Assembly (NCBI RefSeq): GCF_023091745.1
Contig: NC_068920.1
Coordinates: 114,665,622-114,729,621, forward strand
Direction: 5' to 3'
Length of the DNA: 64,000 nt
Origin: Budorcas taxicolor
Lineage: Eukaryota; Chordata; Mammalia; Artiodactyla; Bovidae
Shown here: piece by piece, positions 11,177 to 23,134 of the stretch
Position numbering within the stretch: position 1 is the first letter of the stretch
Layout of the letters: each line of letters starts with the position of its first letter
The notes under the pieces: model-generated
What the model was told of the DNA's origin: nothing
What the model saw: the letters and a program-made list of their open reading frames with translations, nothing else
Databases searched by the model: none
Position numbers and translations under genes: made by a program

Positions 11177-11441
11177 CTGATTCAGTTCAGTTCAGTCGCT
11201 CAGTCGTGTCTGACTCTTTGTGACCCCATGGATCGCAGCACACCAGGCCTCCTTGGCCATCACCAACTCCTGGAGTTCACTTAGACTCACGTCCATCGAG
11301 TCAGTGATGCCATCCAGCCATCTCATCCTCTGTCATCCCCTTCTCCTCCTGCCCCCAATCCCTCCCAGCATCAGAGTCTTTTCCAATGAGTCAACTCTTT
11401 GCATGAGGTGGTCAAAGTACTGGAGTTTCAGCTTTAGCATA
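11177..11441 (-). mobile_element. BovB LINE 3' end
   Basis: A 5'-truncated BovB tail on the minus strand. On the plus strand it begins with 'gattcagttcagttcagtc' (the complement of the characteristic repeated ACTGA tail) and continues to 'actggagtttcagctttag'. Both plus-strand open frames here are antisense BovB. Confidence 0.93.
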
Positions 11442-12162
11442 GGATTAACTAAAAAATGTTGAATGTGATGTCACAGCATTTTACAAATACAAAGATCTTC
11501 TCTACATGTGTGATAGCAACATATTCTGTTTAGCACATACTTCAAATTGTTCTAAATGTCAGTGTGTGAACATCTCTCCCCAATAAGGCGTTCCATGAAA
11601 TCCAAGATTACTTGGGGTCTATATGATGATGATGTTTACATCAGAGTTGAAAATAAATCAATAAATTCCTAAGAACACATATTCTGTTAGGAAGAACCCA
11701 TAATCTGTAATGACATAGAAGGAGATCTGCAGATTCTTCCATCTCTACATTCTGTAATGCTGTGAGCAAAGAAATAATAGATTTCAGTATTATTAAGAAG
11801 AGTATGCTGATAGTAATTATGGGAAAAGGCAATGATGAGTCAGATTATTATGGTACTTATGAAGAGGAAACGGATTACCATGCCAAGAAAGGTGAACAAA
11901 ACATACTTCATTATAATGTGAAAGGCTACATCTAAGGTCGCCTGAAGATCTACATAAAGCACTTTATAAATATGTTTTGAATGCATTGTCTTGAATCAAT
12001 TATAAAAATTCCTAGTGCTTGCTATTGTTCATATTTAAGATGGTAGAGCTTTGAATTTTTAAACAGGCATTTCACCTTTCTTAGAAGGTTACTGAAAAAA
12101 CAAAAATGTTAAGTAGTAAGAAAATACTGCTTACACAAGAAATGCTTATCCTTTTCAAAAAA
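11442..12162. other. Unique DNA
   Basis: No recognisable repeat or gene. A few D/E-rich codons near 11845-11880 look protein-like, but the frame is short and lacks splice sites. Confidence 0.42.
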
Positions 12163-12171
12163 TCAGGGCCA

Positions 12172-12643
12172 GCTTCTTTTTTTTTTTATTTACTTTTAAT
12201 TGAAGGGTTACTGTTTTACAATATTGTGTTGGTTTCTGCCATACATCAACATGCATCAGCCATAAGTATAGATGTGCCCCCTCCTTCTTGAACCTCTCTC
12301 CCACTTCCCAACACATTCCATCCCTCTAGATGGTCGAAAAGCTCCAGTTTAAGTTCCCTGAGTCATACAGCAAATTCCCACTGGCCATCTATTTTACATA
12401 GGGTAGTATATATGTTTTCATGTTACCCTCGTCATTTGTTCCACCCTCTCCTTCCCCTACTGTGTTCATAAGTCTGTTCTCTATGTCTGCATCTCCACTG
12501 CTGTCCTGCGAATAGGTTCATCAGTACCATCTTTCTAGATTCTATATGTATGTGTTAATGCACAATATTTGTTTTTCTGACTTCTTTCACTCTGTACAAT
12601 AGGCTCCAGGTTCATCCACTTCATTAGAACTGACTCAAATGTG
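12172..12643 (-). mobile_element. Ruminant L1 3' UTR with target duplication
   Basis: A 5'-truncated L1 on the minus strand, ending (plus-strand left) in a T run from its A tail. The 9-bp direct repeat tcagggcca occurs at 12163-12171 and 12644-12652, exactly at both ends, so this is one intact insertion event. It contains 3' UTR and possibly the last few ORF2 codons; nothing is expressible. Confidence 0.92.
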
Positions 12644-12652
12644 TCAGGGCCA

Positions 12653-13083
12653 CATTCTATTTGAGGAGTGCCTAAAGCAATCTAGAAGGGTCTCAATCAT
12701 GAATGTCTGTCTTTCTGGAAAACTGCAAGAGTGACTGCAAGTTAACACAAAAACACAGAAAACCATGAGCATCCACCATCAACCATGGGGATGCATTCAA
12801 CATGTGTGATACATTAATAAGAAGCGAATGATGTTATGAAATGGAAATGTTTCTATGATGAGTTATCCAACTTCCTCACTTTCTGAAATAAAGCTCCTTG
12901 AATCTGAATAAACCTTTATCTGCTGACTCTGGTCCTTCACCGGTCACGCCAGTCCCTGTGCTCTTCAGAACAGGTGGCAATGGTGACAGTTACTGAGACA
13001 GCCAAATATCTACTGCTGTTTTTATTCCCTGGGTCTGCTGGTTTTCATAGCATTTGTTAACTTGTTTAATAGCTATGCTACTT
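12653..13083. other. Unique DNA
   Basis: No gene or repeat recognised. Confidence 0.4.
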
Positions 13084-13525
13084 CCAGGGGAGGGAAAGAG
13101 ACGCAGACATGAGGAGAGACATGTGGACACAGAGTGGGTAAGGGGAGGGTGGGGTGAATTGGGAGATTAGAATGAACAGATATACCCTGCTGCTGCTGCT
13201 GCTAAGTTGCTTCATTCGTGTCCGACTCTGTGCGACTCCATAGATGGCAGCCCACCAGGCTCCGCTGACCCTGGGATTCTCCAGGCAAGAACACTGGAGT
13301 GGGTTGCCATTTCCTTCTCCAATACCTGCTATAAATTAGCATAGGAAACTCAGCTGGAAACTCTGTGATGACCTAGAGGGGTGGGGTAGGGAGGCGGGTG
13401 GAAGGTCCAAGAGGGAGGGGATAAATGTATACATACAGCTGATTCACTTGACACACATACGGCTGATTCACTTGATTCACTTGAAACTGACACAACAGTG
13501 TAAATCAATTACACTCCAATGGTGA
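13084..13525 (+). mobile_element. L1 3' end, interrupted by a SINE
   Basis: An L1 3' UTR on the plus strand, from the G-rich 'ggggagggaaagagacgca' to the closing 'gtaaatcaattacactcca'. It is split at 13192-13321 by a Bov-A2 monomer. Near the 3' end a 'gctgattcacttga' unit is repeated, a local duplication not expected in the usual element. Confidence 0.78.
13192..13321 (-). mobile_element. Bov-A2 monomer nested in L1
   Basis: A half-length Bov-A2 on the minus strand, from a (CTG)n tail to 'gccatttccttctcc'. An imperfect target duplication (ataccctgct at 13182-13191, atacctgct at 13322-13330) shows that it entered the L1 after the L1 was in place. Confidence 0.85.
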
Positions 13526-15002
13526 GGGGGTGGGGTGGGGGCAGTGGATAGTTATGTCTATTTGCTTTCATTATTCAGGTATCAGAGATCACTTTTCCCT
13601 GGAGTGAGGATATGTTCCTTCAAAGAACCCTATAGGTTTGGCTATTTTGATTTGAAAGTAGTCCAAGATATCAGAAAGACAAGAGTATCAGAATTAAGTG
13701 TGATAAGCTCTGAAGAGAGAGGCTTTAAAAACTAGTACCATCAGTTCCAGGCTTGTAGCTTATAGGCAGCCTTTTTTATTTTAAGTCACTTAGAAGCAAA
13801 AGCTCTTTGCTCCAGAGGTTACGGCTGGGTTAATTAGCTGGGCTTTGCTCTATTTTAATTAATATGCTATTTTTCATATGGGCATTTCAAAGTACCTTAC
13901 AAATTTTTTTTAAATTAAAATTTTACTTCTACCGCTGATAATCGAGTTTGGTATGAATGTAAGTGAACTATGGGATTCAACCCATTGGTTCACCAACTAG
14001 ACACCCAATCATTCCAAATGTCAGCCATTCCAGGAGGCCTTCCATGTCCCTTAGGCTGGAGTGCAAGCTCCTGCCCTGTCTTACCACAACTTCCTCTAGT
14101 CTGGACTCTTGTCTGTGCTGCATTTTTATTACAATTGTCTGCTTTCAGACTGTGGGTTCCTAGAGACTGGGATTCACGCTTCAATGTCAGCAGGGTAGAT
14201 GCTGAGTTATGTCTGGTTGATTAATTAACCCATCAATAGATCACAGTCACGTAGAGGATTAGAGCTAGGGAGAAAGAAGCAACAGAGAACAGATCAAGCA
14301 GGGAAGGAGGAAGAAAAAGAGGAGATTATTATGGTAAGTACGCATATCCTGCTGGTAATGAAAAGTAAACATAAACAATGCTATGCAGAATCACTTGTAG
14401 AAGGGAAAATAAAATGCAAAAAAGAAGTAGAGTGATGCAAAGGGTGAAAGAGACAAGAATTTTTTCTTCCCTTAGTTGGGATGGTGAAAGGAGTAGATAA
14501 TAGGGATAAATTAGGCCCATTAAAATGTAGAGAGGGCAGGAGATTAATGTTGTCTCCAAAAAGGTGGCAGTTCTGGGCTTATTCTTTAATTAGTGTTTAA
14601 CAGAGAAAAGAAAATTAGGCAATTAGAAAAATAACAATGACTAGGCAAAAACACCTCCTGAAAAACAGCTCAGGAAGAGAATGAATATATATTAACCACG
14701 AGATCAGTCCTGTAGGCTGGGATATTAGGGAATCTGACATGTTTGCAGAACACTTTTCTGTAATTATAAAAATAAATCTTGTTGATCTGGTAAAATATGT
14801 CCAGGTATTCTTAAATGCAAAGGCTGAATATGTTTGGGGCAGAAACACCTCCCTTCGTTTTCTTCTCTGGGAATATAATCTTTGTTACGTCTGCAGGTAT
14901 TAGGGCTCCCATCCAAGAGAACTCTGGGAAGCTACAGGAAGGAAAGCCAAGGCTGGTAAAAATAAGAGTTCATTTCAATATGTCCATGCATTGGATGTTT
15001 TC
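13526..15002. other. Unique DNA, one possibly conserved block
   Basis: About 1.5 kb without recognised repeats or genes. The stretch 13765-13960 has two TAATTA-type homeodomain cores and an even, non-repetitive texture (see findings). Confidence 0.45.
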
Positions 15003-15350
15003 TAATTGTGGTACTGGAGAACACTCTTGAGCATCCCTTGGACTGCAAGGAGATCATAACTGTCAATCCTAAAGGAAATAAATCCTGAATATTCATTGGT
15101 AGGACTGATGCTGAAGCTGAGGCTCTAATACTTTCAGAAGGGCCAACTCACTGGAAAAAGACCTTGATGCTGGGAAAGACTGAGCGTAGGAGAGGGTGAC
15201 AGAGGATGAGATGGTTGAATGGCATCACTGACTCAATGGACATGAGTTTGAGCAAACTCAAGAAGATAGTGAAGGACAGGGAAGCCTGGTGGGCTGCAGT
15301 TCGTGTGGTCACAAAGAGTTAGATACAACTAAGCAAATGAACAACAACAA
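15003..15350 (+). mobile_element. BovB LINE 3' end
   Basis: A 5'-truncated BovB on the plus strand from 'attgtggtactggagaaca' through 'ggactgatgctgaagctga' and 'gatgagatggttgaatggc' to an (AAC)n tail at about 15338-15350. Confidence 0.9.
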
Positions 15351-15459
15351 TGCATAGGTTTATATACATACACTATTCTCATACAAGGTGGAATTAGGTA
15401 TGATGATTTTTCATGAACTGTGGATTTCAGTGCAGAACGACATAATGATAATAGGGAGG

Positions 15460-15680
15460 GACCCAGAGCTGGGAAATAAACAACTTGGATTTGCATTCTG
15501 GCTTCACCTCTTCTGAGCCTCACAAACTTGAATTAGTCATCATATGTCAGTTCGGATTCTGTTTCTCATCTGTAGGAAGGGAATAGCTGTGAAAAAGAGA
15601 TGGCTGGGAGATAATGTATATACAGTGCACAATACATGGTCTGGCACATGGCAGATTGTTCAGTAAATATTGATTCCCTT
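15460..15680 (+). mobile_element. MIR SINE
   Basis: A diverged MIR on the plus strand: 'ttggatttgcattctggct', 'gtttctcatctgtaggaag' and the 3' block 'ggtctggcacatggcagat' followed by 'cagtaaatattga'. Confidence 0.75.
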
Positions 15681-15738
15681 TCTTTTATTCTCAGTGGGAA
15701 AATGGTGCACATTAAATTTTGTTCTGGAGCATTTCTGT

Positions 15739-16053
15739 GCTGTGCTGTGTTGCTCAGTCACATCTGACTCTTTGAGACACCATGGGACTGTAGCCCACCA
15801 GGCTTTTCTGCCCCTGGGTATTTTCCAGGCAAGAATCTGGAGTTGGTTGCCATGCCTTTCTCCAGGGGATCTTCCTGACCCAGGGATTGAACCCAGGTCT
15901 CCCTCATTGCAGGCAGATTCTTTACTATCTGAGCCACCAGGGAAGTTCAAGAATACTGGAGTGGTAGCCTATCCCTTCTCCAGAGGATCTTCCTGACCCA
16001 GGAACCAAATTGCAGGCAGATCCTTTACCAGCTGAGCTACCAGGAAAGCCCCA
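15739..16053 (-). mobile_element. Dimeric Bov-tA SINE
   Basis: On the minus strand a truncated tRNA-like unit (15949-16053) is fused to a complete second unit (15739-15948), the known dimeric Bov-tA arrangement. A perfect 13-bp target duplication, ggagcatttctgt, lies at 15726-15738 and 16054-16066, so the two units arrived as one element. Confidence 0.93.
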
Positions 16054-16066
16054 GGAGCATTTCTGT

Positions 16067-18125
16067 CTCCCACAAAAAAGAGGCAGTCAGGAATAACAAA
16101 CAAGCTCTCGCTTTGCTTAGAACATTCAAATTGTTTTCAGGGCAGGGGCTTAGCTTTCTGGATATTCCCAGGGGAAGTCAGAGACACTAAGGACAATTAA
16201 TGTTGAATTAGGGACTGAGAGTGCAGTCAGGTGTGTACCTGGTGGAATTTCTTGCCCTCTGCTCACAGGAAGAGGAAGGGGACCTGCTCAGGGCTCATCT
16301 ATCCCCTAGACCAACTTTGGTTATACTTTTTCTAAGTAGGTCAAGAGTCAACAGTCCCCTTTCGTCCTGTTGATGGACCTGTCTAGTAGGACTTTACCTT
16401 ACATTCAACCTTCTTTTATCCTCCTGACCATTGTCCCTCAAAGGACCAAAGCTAAACAGGTCTCCAGCTTAAGATATCAGAGACCCAACCATGACACCAA
16501 GCTTGGCCAGAGAGATGGTACCAGTTGCAACTCATTCGTCAGATATTTTCCTTTGCCTTTCTCCTTTGAAATGACCTGCTGATTCCCTCATCCTAGCTTC
16601 ACTTCTAAGGGGCAGCTGCTGCTGCTACATTAATCTGAGAACTTTATGACCACAGACTTATTAACAGGCTACTGCCCTCAGGAATATTTGCATTTCTTAA
16701 AATGTTCCAGATAGAGATGATCATAGAAATGGCAGTTAAATTGCTCTATTAGCAAGGATGTTTAATGGGGCAGTCATGAAGCCCCTTAACATTCTCTTAG
16801 TCTTAAGTTTTGCTGAATTCAAGGGATCATCTATCCAACTGTCCAGCCACATAGCTAGATCAGACAGTTGAAAAAGCATGGCAGACATGCCTTGATCTTC
16901 TAAATTAAAGAGTTTAGCACTGTTCTTGGGAACTATGTACTTCTAAAGGGCAGATTCACTCACTGAAGGAAAAAAAAATCTGATGTTGGGCATATGAGAA
17001 ATAAATCTATAAACACAATAACGAGCAATGACATCATGAGCAATAAGCCTCATAGATGTAGTCAACATAAATCCTCTTCCAAGCACTTTGGGATGGGGTC
17101 ATAAAATTAGTGAATTCAGCAATGAAAAATATTTCATATTTCAACTTCAGGAGAGAATATACTGCTCTGTCTTATAGCATTTCAATTGCAAATTTGATTC
17201 TAATTTGATTGGTTAAAAACAGTCTCACTCATTTAAAATTGAAAAATGTGATGTTGAAAAAATCAGAGTAAGTTAAAATATCATAAAATGAAAAGAGGTG
17301 AACATTATGACTAATTAAGCATAGGTTAGATCTACCCCACCAAGTCATAATCTTTACATAGTAATGATTTATATTTTACCAAGGGTCAGTTTTCATTCAT
17401 TTCACTGATTTAGACTCATTGGTGCTAATTTCTTTCACCTCCTCATGGATGCGATTGCCCAGAATTTAATCAGTTTGAAAGCAATCCCCTTTCTGAAGTC
17501 CCCATGTTCCTATAAGTCTGAAACAGCAAAGACCTCAAGGAAGGGTAATAAGCAGAATAGGGCCATGATGTAACTGTCGAGCTCACTTCCTGAGGAGTCT
17601 TAGATGCTCTGGTATCATGCTTGAATTTTAACAATGGTGATTCTATCGTGGGCTCACCCCAGCTCACATTTTCATTAGCTTGTTGTTTTTACACACCTTT
17701 GTCCATGTGCACGAGTGGTGATCAGAGGGCAGAGCAACCATGCAAAATCTCAAACTGTGTAATAGAAAATATCACCCTTCCCTAAATGTTTTCTCATAGT
17801 GGGAAACCTGCTGGTATTTCAGGGTGACTACCATCACGGTCACAGCTGTTCACCATGTGGGATATACATAAGGGTGGGGCAGTCATGAACCCATTCACAT
17901 CATAGGTACATTTAGACAGTAGTTACAGCCAGAATAGGAGAGGCCCAGCCTCTGCCTGACTGAACAAAATGGTGCTACACCCCGAGATGACAAATGGCAA
18001 GCATGTACAATGGCTCCTGGTTCAATTACTGAGATTTCCTTTACAATAAGATAATTCCGTGTCAGGGCAAGAGACTAGAGGTGGGGCAGACTGGACCTAG
18101 AAGAGCTGATGGACACATCAAGGTA
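16067..18125. other. Unique DNA, 2 kb
   Basis: No recognised repeat family, tRNA or exon. Among the longest apparently repeat-free stretches in the window; very ancient repeats may be hidden. Confidence 0.45.
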
Positions 18126-18212
18126 TTTTAGTTCCCTGACCAGGGATCAAACCTGCACCCCATGCAATGGAAGTACAGAGTCTTAACTACTGGGCCACCA
18201 AGGAAGTCCCCT
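18126..18212 (-). mobile_element. CHR-type SINE, tRNA-like head
   Basis: A short fragment of a cetartiodactyl CHR-type tRNA-derived SINE, minus strand. On the plus strand it reads 'ccctgaccagggatcaaac', 'ccatgcaatggaagtacag' and 'actgggccaccaaggaagt'. Only the tRNA-related end remains. Confidence 0.8.
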
Positions 18213-18689
18213 TGCTTTCTAATATGGGAATCACAATATTTATCTTATACTGGGATTGTCAACATTCAGGGCATGCAGATTTCTTGGTACATAAGACTGA
18301 CTGCAACAAATTATTAGGCGAGGAGAGAAAGAGTCCATATATTATGATCCAAGCAGATAACTTGCTCATTTAATCATTTAGACATGCAGTTTACAAACTA
18401 ATCTACTCTATAGTTAAGACAATTTGGTAAGACTTGGGTTTTCTGGTAGTGAACAAAGGCCCTGACTTCACACATTCTATAAACTAAGCAACCATTAAGC
18501 AAGAAACATACATATAAATAATTAATTACAGGTTGTGCTACATGCTTTGAATAGAAACCTCAGAGAGAAAATAACAGTATGTTCAAAAGAAATAATATAC
18601 TCCAGAGCCTTGCAAGATGAGTAGGCATTAAATATAAGAGCTTATAAGGAAGAGGTCTTCAGAGATGGAAAATTGTGTGTACAAAGAAA
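18213..18689. other. Unique DNA
   Basis: No repeat or gene recognised. Confidence 0.4.
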
Positions 18690-19090
18690 GACAGTAAGAA
18701 AAAGGCCAATGGGTGTGAGGATTGAAAGCAGTTAGGGAATAACAGGGAGAATGACCTGGGAGAATTAGTGACAGGAAAGATTAGCTATGGCTTTCAAGAT
18801 CATATTAAAGAACAGTTCAATACTCTGGGAAGCCAGTGGAGTGGTCTTGAGCAGAGAAGGCACACAATCTAATTTATTTTTTTTGAATGATCTTTCTAGA
18901 AGCTGAGGAAGGTATTGGGCCAGATGGTAAAAGAGAAAGAAAGAGATGACTGCAGAAGCTCAGAGAGGATGATGACTGAGGTGGGGGCAGGTAGCTTCTA
19001 AGTTCAGCAAGGAGCAATCACTGGCTCTTCCAGCAGCTGAATGAAATTTTTCAACAGAACACTGAAAGCCAGGCAATTAATAAGGAAACC
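18690..19090 (+). mobile_element. L2 LINE fragment
   Basis: Sense-strand L2: 'atggctttcaagatcatat', 'ctgggaagccagtggagtg', 'gcagagaaggcacacaatc' and 'gaatgatctttctagaagc' follow the usual L2 order. Diverged and non-coding. Confidence 0.6.
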
Positions 19091-20039
19091 AAAGTAAGAG
19101 ACAGCAGACATTGAGATCGTTGGGAAATTGGCAGGAGTGCCACGGTCAAATTAGTGTGCATAAGAGCATTTTCTTCTTAATCTGTGCAAAGAGGTCAAAA
19201 TAGGGGCTTAGTTGAGAAGTGCAAGTCTTTGTGAGTAAGGTGGGGCATAGCCTTTCAATCAGGGGAGTGGAGCACAGATTCACAGGAAATAGAACCATCT
19301 GAAATCATGGCTTAGAATTCATTTAATACCTAGAACTAGGAATAGCATTGGTTTCAGACACCAGGAGAGCTGAACCAACCAGCAGGTGACAGTTCTGAGA
19401 CACAATTTTAGGAATACGAAGGACCTGGCTAACCAAAGGGAAATACAAAAGAGACATCATTTTTCTTTATTAACTTAATCTAGATTATGCTTTTAACACT
19501 CTCCTAGTTAGGGAAATTAATAATTACACACATTTTACAGAAAAAGGATACAAGACTAGGTAGAATATAAAGAAAGACATGCACAAAGATACAATTTCAG
19601 AACCCTGGCACACACACACACAAATAACATGTTACTATTCGGTAGAATGGTAATCTTTCATTCACTGTTTCAGAATGATGTAAATCCAATTTCTGAAGAC
19701 TGTGGAGAGCTCTGGGTACTACAATGTTTGGACCTTGTCTTCTATACCATTTCAAGGTGGCTTATTCCCAACAGAATGCTACTTATAATCCAGCTGGCAA
19801 AATAATGAGCTATATCTTTCATGTCATTTCATTAGTATCAAGGGAAAAGAAAAACACTTAGGTTTCCTCCTTTGCTTGTTTTTAAAACCAAAGAATATGT
19901 CCCTCATCTGCCTTGCTTTTTATATTTTCTAAATCCTACTGTGATACCAGGAAGAGAGGTTTGGGTTTCCCACTGTGGGCTTAGATGGGCTGTTACACTT
20001 GATTATCTCTAGAAGTCCCTGATGACCAATCAGAAGGAC
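19091..20039. other. Unique DNA
   Basis: No gene or repeat family recognised. A short (CA)n sits at about 19611-19623. Confidence 0.42.
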
Positions 20040-20690
20040 TATGCTTGTAATTTTTTTACTACATTTTATTTTATTTTTCTAATTTACAATGCTGTGTTTG
20101 TTTCTGCCATACAACAGTGTGAATCAGCCATAATTATACATAAATCCCCTCTGTCTTCAGCTTCCCTGCTCTCCCTCCATCCTACCCATCTAGGCACCAG
20201 ACTGGGGTCCCTGTACTATACAGCAACTTCTCACCAGCTATCAATTTAATCCATGGTATGTGTATATATGTTGATGTTACTTTCTCCATTCATCCCACTC
20301 TCTCCTTCCCCCACTGTATCCACAAGTCCATTCTTGATATTTGCATCTCCATTTCTTCCCTAAAAATAGGTTCATCAATACCATTTTTCTAGAGTCCATG
20401 AAAGTGAAAGTGTTAGTTGCCCAGTCGTGTCTAACTCTTTGGGACCCCATGGACTGTAGCCCACCAGGGTTCCTCTGTCCACGGAATACTGGAATTCTTC
20501 CAGGCAAGAATAATGGAGTGGGCCGCCATTCCCTTCTCCAGGGGATCTTCCTGACCCAGGGATTGAACCTGGGTCTCATGCATTGCAAGCAGATTCTTTA
20601 CCATCTGAGCCCCTAGGGAATCCCATAAATATGATATTTGTTTTTCTCTTTCTGACTTACTTTACTCTGTTTAACATGTGCCTATAATTT
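20040..20690 (-). mobile_element. Ruminant L1 3' UTR, split by a SINE
   Basis: A minus-strand L1 3' UTR at 20040-20399, resuming at about 20626-20690 ('atgatatttgtttttctct', 'tgacttactttactctgtt'). The interruption is a Bov-tA SINE; the two L1 parts are collinear, which places the SINE later. Confidence 0.88.
20400..20627 (-). mobile_element. Bov-tA SINE nested in L1
   Basis: A complete Bov-tA on the minus strand, from 'gaaagtgaaagtgttagtt' (its 3' end) to 'ctgagcccctagggaatcc' (its tRNA-like 5' end). Confidence 0.92.
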
Positions 20691-21550
20691 TTAACTTGTG
20701 TTATTAGTATAAACAACTTCTATCTTTGCCCAAATGGAACCTTTAAGTTTACCTTTCCAAACTGTTACATCAAGATTCACCAACCAAAATCTCACATGAA
20801 TGAATTCTACGCTGTTAGATTTGTTTTCCTAAGGCATAAAAGTCAAATTTACAATGCTAACATTTCTCTAAGAAAGTTCTAAGTGATATATACTTTTCTG
20901 CGAAGAGGCAACAGATCTGTCTGTCTGTAAATATGCTTATAGTCCTCCTGGAGTGGAGAAAAAGAAGTAGGCATGCTGAATTAAATATACAGCCTCTAAA
21001 ACCAGGAGAACATGCATACGTTAGAAAGCTATTGTCAAGAATAGTCAACTATCTCTTCAGATAATTGAGTTCAACAGACATTTACCAAGAGTCTGCAAGT
21101 AAGTCCTCTGATTATCACAAGGAATACAAATTGATAAAGCTCCCTGTTCTCAAGGAACTAAAATGCAAAAAACAAAATAAAATACAGATTTTCTTCACTA
21201 AAGTCATTAGTAGGTACTAGAAAAGATAAACTTAGTTTGAATTATGTTTGGATTTGAATATAGGTCACTCTTCATATCAGGAATTGGAAGTTAAATAATA
21301 TATATGCATATACACACATATATAAATATAGAGCATATATATTAAACATATATATTAAATAACAATATATTATGATCAATCTCTATAATTAATATTAATA
21401 AAAATGTTAGCTATATTAATGCATGAAATTTTTAGTCAAATAAACAAAAGGTTACCTGTCATCTCAACAGTATAAACAGAAGCTTAACTCATGAATTTTC
21501 TTTTTTTTAACCACCTGTAGATATTCACCTACAGGTTTTAAGCTATAATG
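20691..21550. other. Unique DNA with AT-rich tract
   Basis: No gene recognised. An irregular AT tract lies at about 21296-21420. Confidence 0.42.
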
Positions 21551-21563
21551 TAAACATGTACAG

Positions 21564-21770
21564 GCTTCCCTGGTGGCTCAGTGGTAAAGAACCTGCCAGC
21601 AATGCAGCAGATGTGGGTTTGATCCCTGGGTCAGGATGATCTCCTGGAGAAGGGAATGACTATCCTCTCCAGGATTCTTGCCTGGAGAATTCCATGGTCA
21701 GAGGAGTATGGTGAGCTGCAGTCCATGGGGTCGAAAAGAGTCAGACACAACTGAGCGACTAACACACACA
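21564..21770 (+). mobile_element. Bov-tA SINE with target duplication
   Basis: A complete plus-strand Bov-tA, flanked by taaacatgtacag (21551-21563) and taaacatatacag (21771-21783), a 13-bp duplication with one difference. Confidence 0.93.
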
Positions 21771-21894
21771 TAAACATATACAGTCGGGCAGGCAGCCACC
21801 CACTCATCACCCACACCCTCCCACCGCAATGACCTGCATACCTTAGTGTGAAAAAGAAATCTGTCATAAATATAAAGTATGATTTTTAAATTAT

Positions 21895-22030
21895 GCTAAA
21901 TAACTCCAATTAAAAATACTTTATTTTTGTACATGAACACATGTACACCCATGGCTGATTCATGTCAATGTATGGCAAAAACCACTACAATATTATAAAG
22001 TAGTTAGCCTCCAATTAAAATAAAAAAAAA
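21895..22030 (+). mobile_element. L1 3' terminus
   Basis: The last ~100 bp of a ruminant L1 on the plus strand ('catggctgattcatgtcaa', 'gtatggcaaaaaccactac', 'gcctccaattaaaataaaa') with an A tail. Severely 5'-truncated. Confidence 0.85.
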
Positions 22031-22760
22031 TACTTTAAAGCACTGCTAAACTTGGCATATTTGCTATAGAACAAAATCTCCAGTTTATGTCTCTCTGTAT
22101 AAAAAATAGTGACATTCCACTACAGCCAGCCATGGCATTGGTCCTCCCTGGGCCTGATGATGTAAGGCCTCGTAATCTGAACCATCAGGAGGCACAGGGA
22201 GTATCTGTCGATGTATGCCACCTTCGATAATTTAGTATGTTGACTTATACTTTCCACACGAGCAGTCTTGTCCTAACAGCAGTAAATACAGCTACAAAGC
22301 AGTGAGGAATGGCAATTGGCTGAGGGCGCTAATTACACTGCCTTGACTTGAATTAAAATTGCTAAACAGCAAATGAGATTACCAGCCTAAAGATAACCTT
22401 AATTCAAATGCGAGGCTGCATTTATCTCATCTACAATGTAATTTTCCAAAGGTGCAGAAAAATACAATTTTAATGGAAAGCCATTGTTTAAAAATATAAT
22501 TAAAGTCCCCGGTCCCTCCCTCTGCCTTGTTCTTGAATTTTGTTCTACAGGCGAGATGTGCAGACTGATTTAGAGGTCAGAATGAAAACATTCGGATGGT
22601 GTCCTCTTGGCCAGACATTACTTTGAGTGCCATCTTCATTTTTAATGATCAAGAGCTGGCCAGAGGACAAGTAAATGCCAAAGGAGCAGGGGGTGAGGTG
22701 GAAAGGGAAAATGACCTTTTCCAATCCCCAGAGCCATAAGGAATCTTACAAATGATAAGA
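22031..22760. other. Unique DNA, candidate conserved element
   Basis: Repeat-free. The stretch 22090-22500 is dense in TAATTA, AATTAAAATTG, AGATAA and ATTGTTT-type motifs and has the even texture of deeply conserved non-coding elements. No coding frame recognised. Regulatory function is inference only. Confidence 0.4.
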
Positions 22761-22761
22761 A

Positions 22762-22935
22762 CTCTACACTGCCATTGATTAATGAGGAAGTCCAAGGTCC
22801 AGAAAAGTCAAGTAATTTTTCTAAGAACACAGTGCAAGAAAGCACCACTGTCCAGTAGCGGAGATGTTGGTCTGAAATATGGAACCAGAAAATCTATATT
22901 TGAATCCTGTCTCTTGTACTTACTAGTACTGTGGC
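22762..22935. mobile_element. Two opposed MIR fragments
   Basis: A minus-strand MIR piece (22762-22866: 'attaatgaggaagtccaag', 'agtgcaagaaagcaccact') abuts a plus-strand MIR piece (22868-22935: 'tttgaatcctgtctcttgt', 'acttactagtactgtgg'). Both are diverged. They may be separate insertions. Confidence 0.55.
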
Positions 22936-22972
22936 AGGCTACGTATTATTTTCAAAGCTTAATTTTTGTATT

Positions 22973-23134
22973 TGTAGACCACCAGGCTCTCTTGTCCTTG
23001 GAGTTTCCTAGGCAAGTATACTGGAGTGGGTTGCCATTTCCTTCTACAGGGGATCTTCCCGACCCAGGTTCCAACCATGGGGTCGCAGAAGAGTCGGACA
23101 CAACTCAGCGATTAAACAACAACAACAACAACAA
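22973..23134 (+). mobile_element. Bov-tA SINE with 5' inversion
   Basis: A plus-strand SINE 3' end (23075-23134: 'ccatggggtcgcagaagag', then an (AAC)n tail) is joined to a minus-strand segment (22973-23074) that in a normal Bov-tA lies immediately upstream. Only about two bases are missing between the outer edge of the inverted part and the start of the 3' part. This matches a twin-priming inversion, uncommon for a short SINE. Confidence 0.8.

Noticed and set aside
22762..22935. Opposed MIR fragments as another twin-primed element
   Set aside because: Too diverged to judge breakpoint adjacency or target duplication; two independent relics are equally likely.
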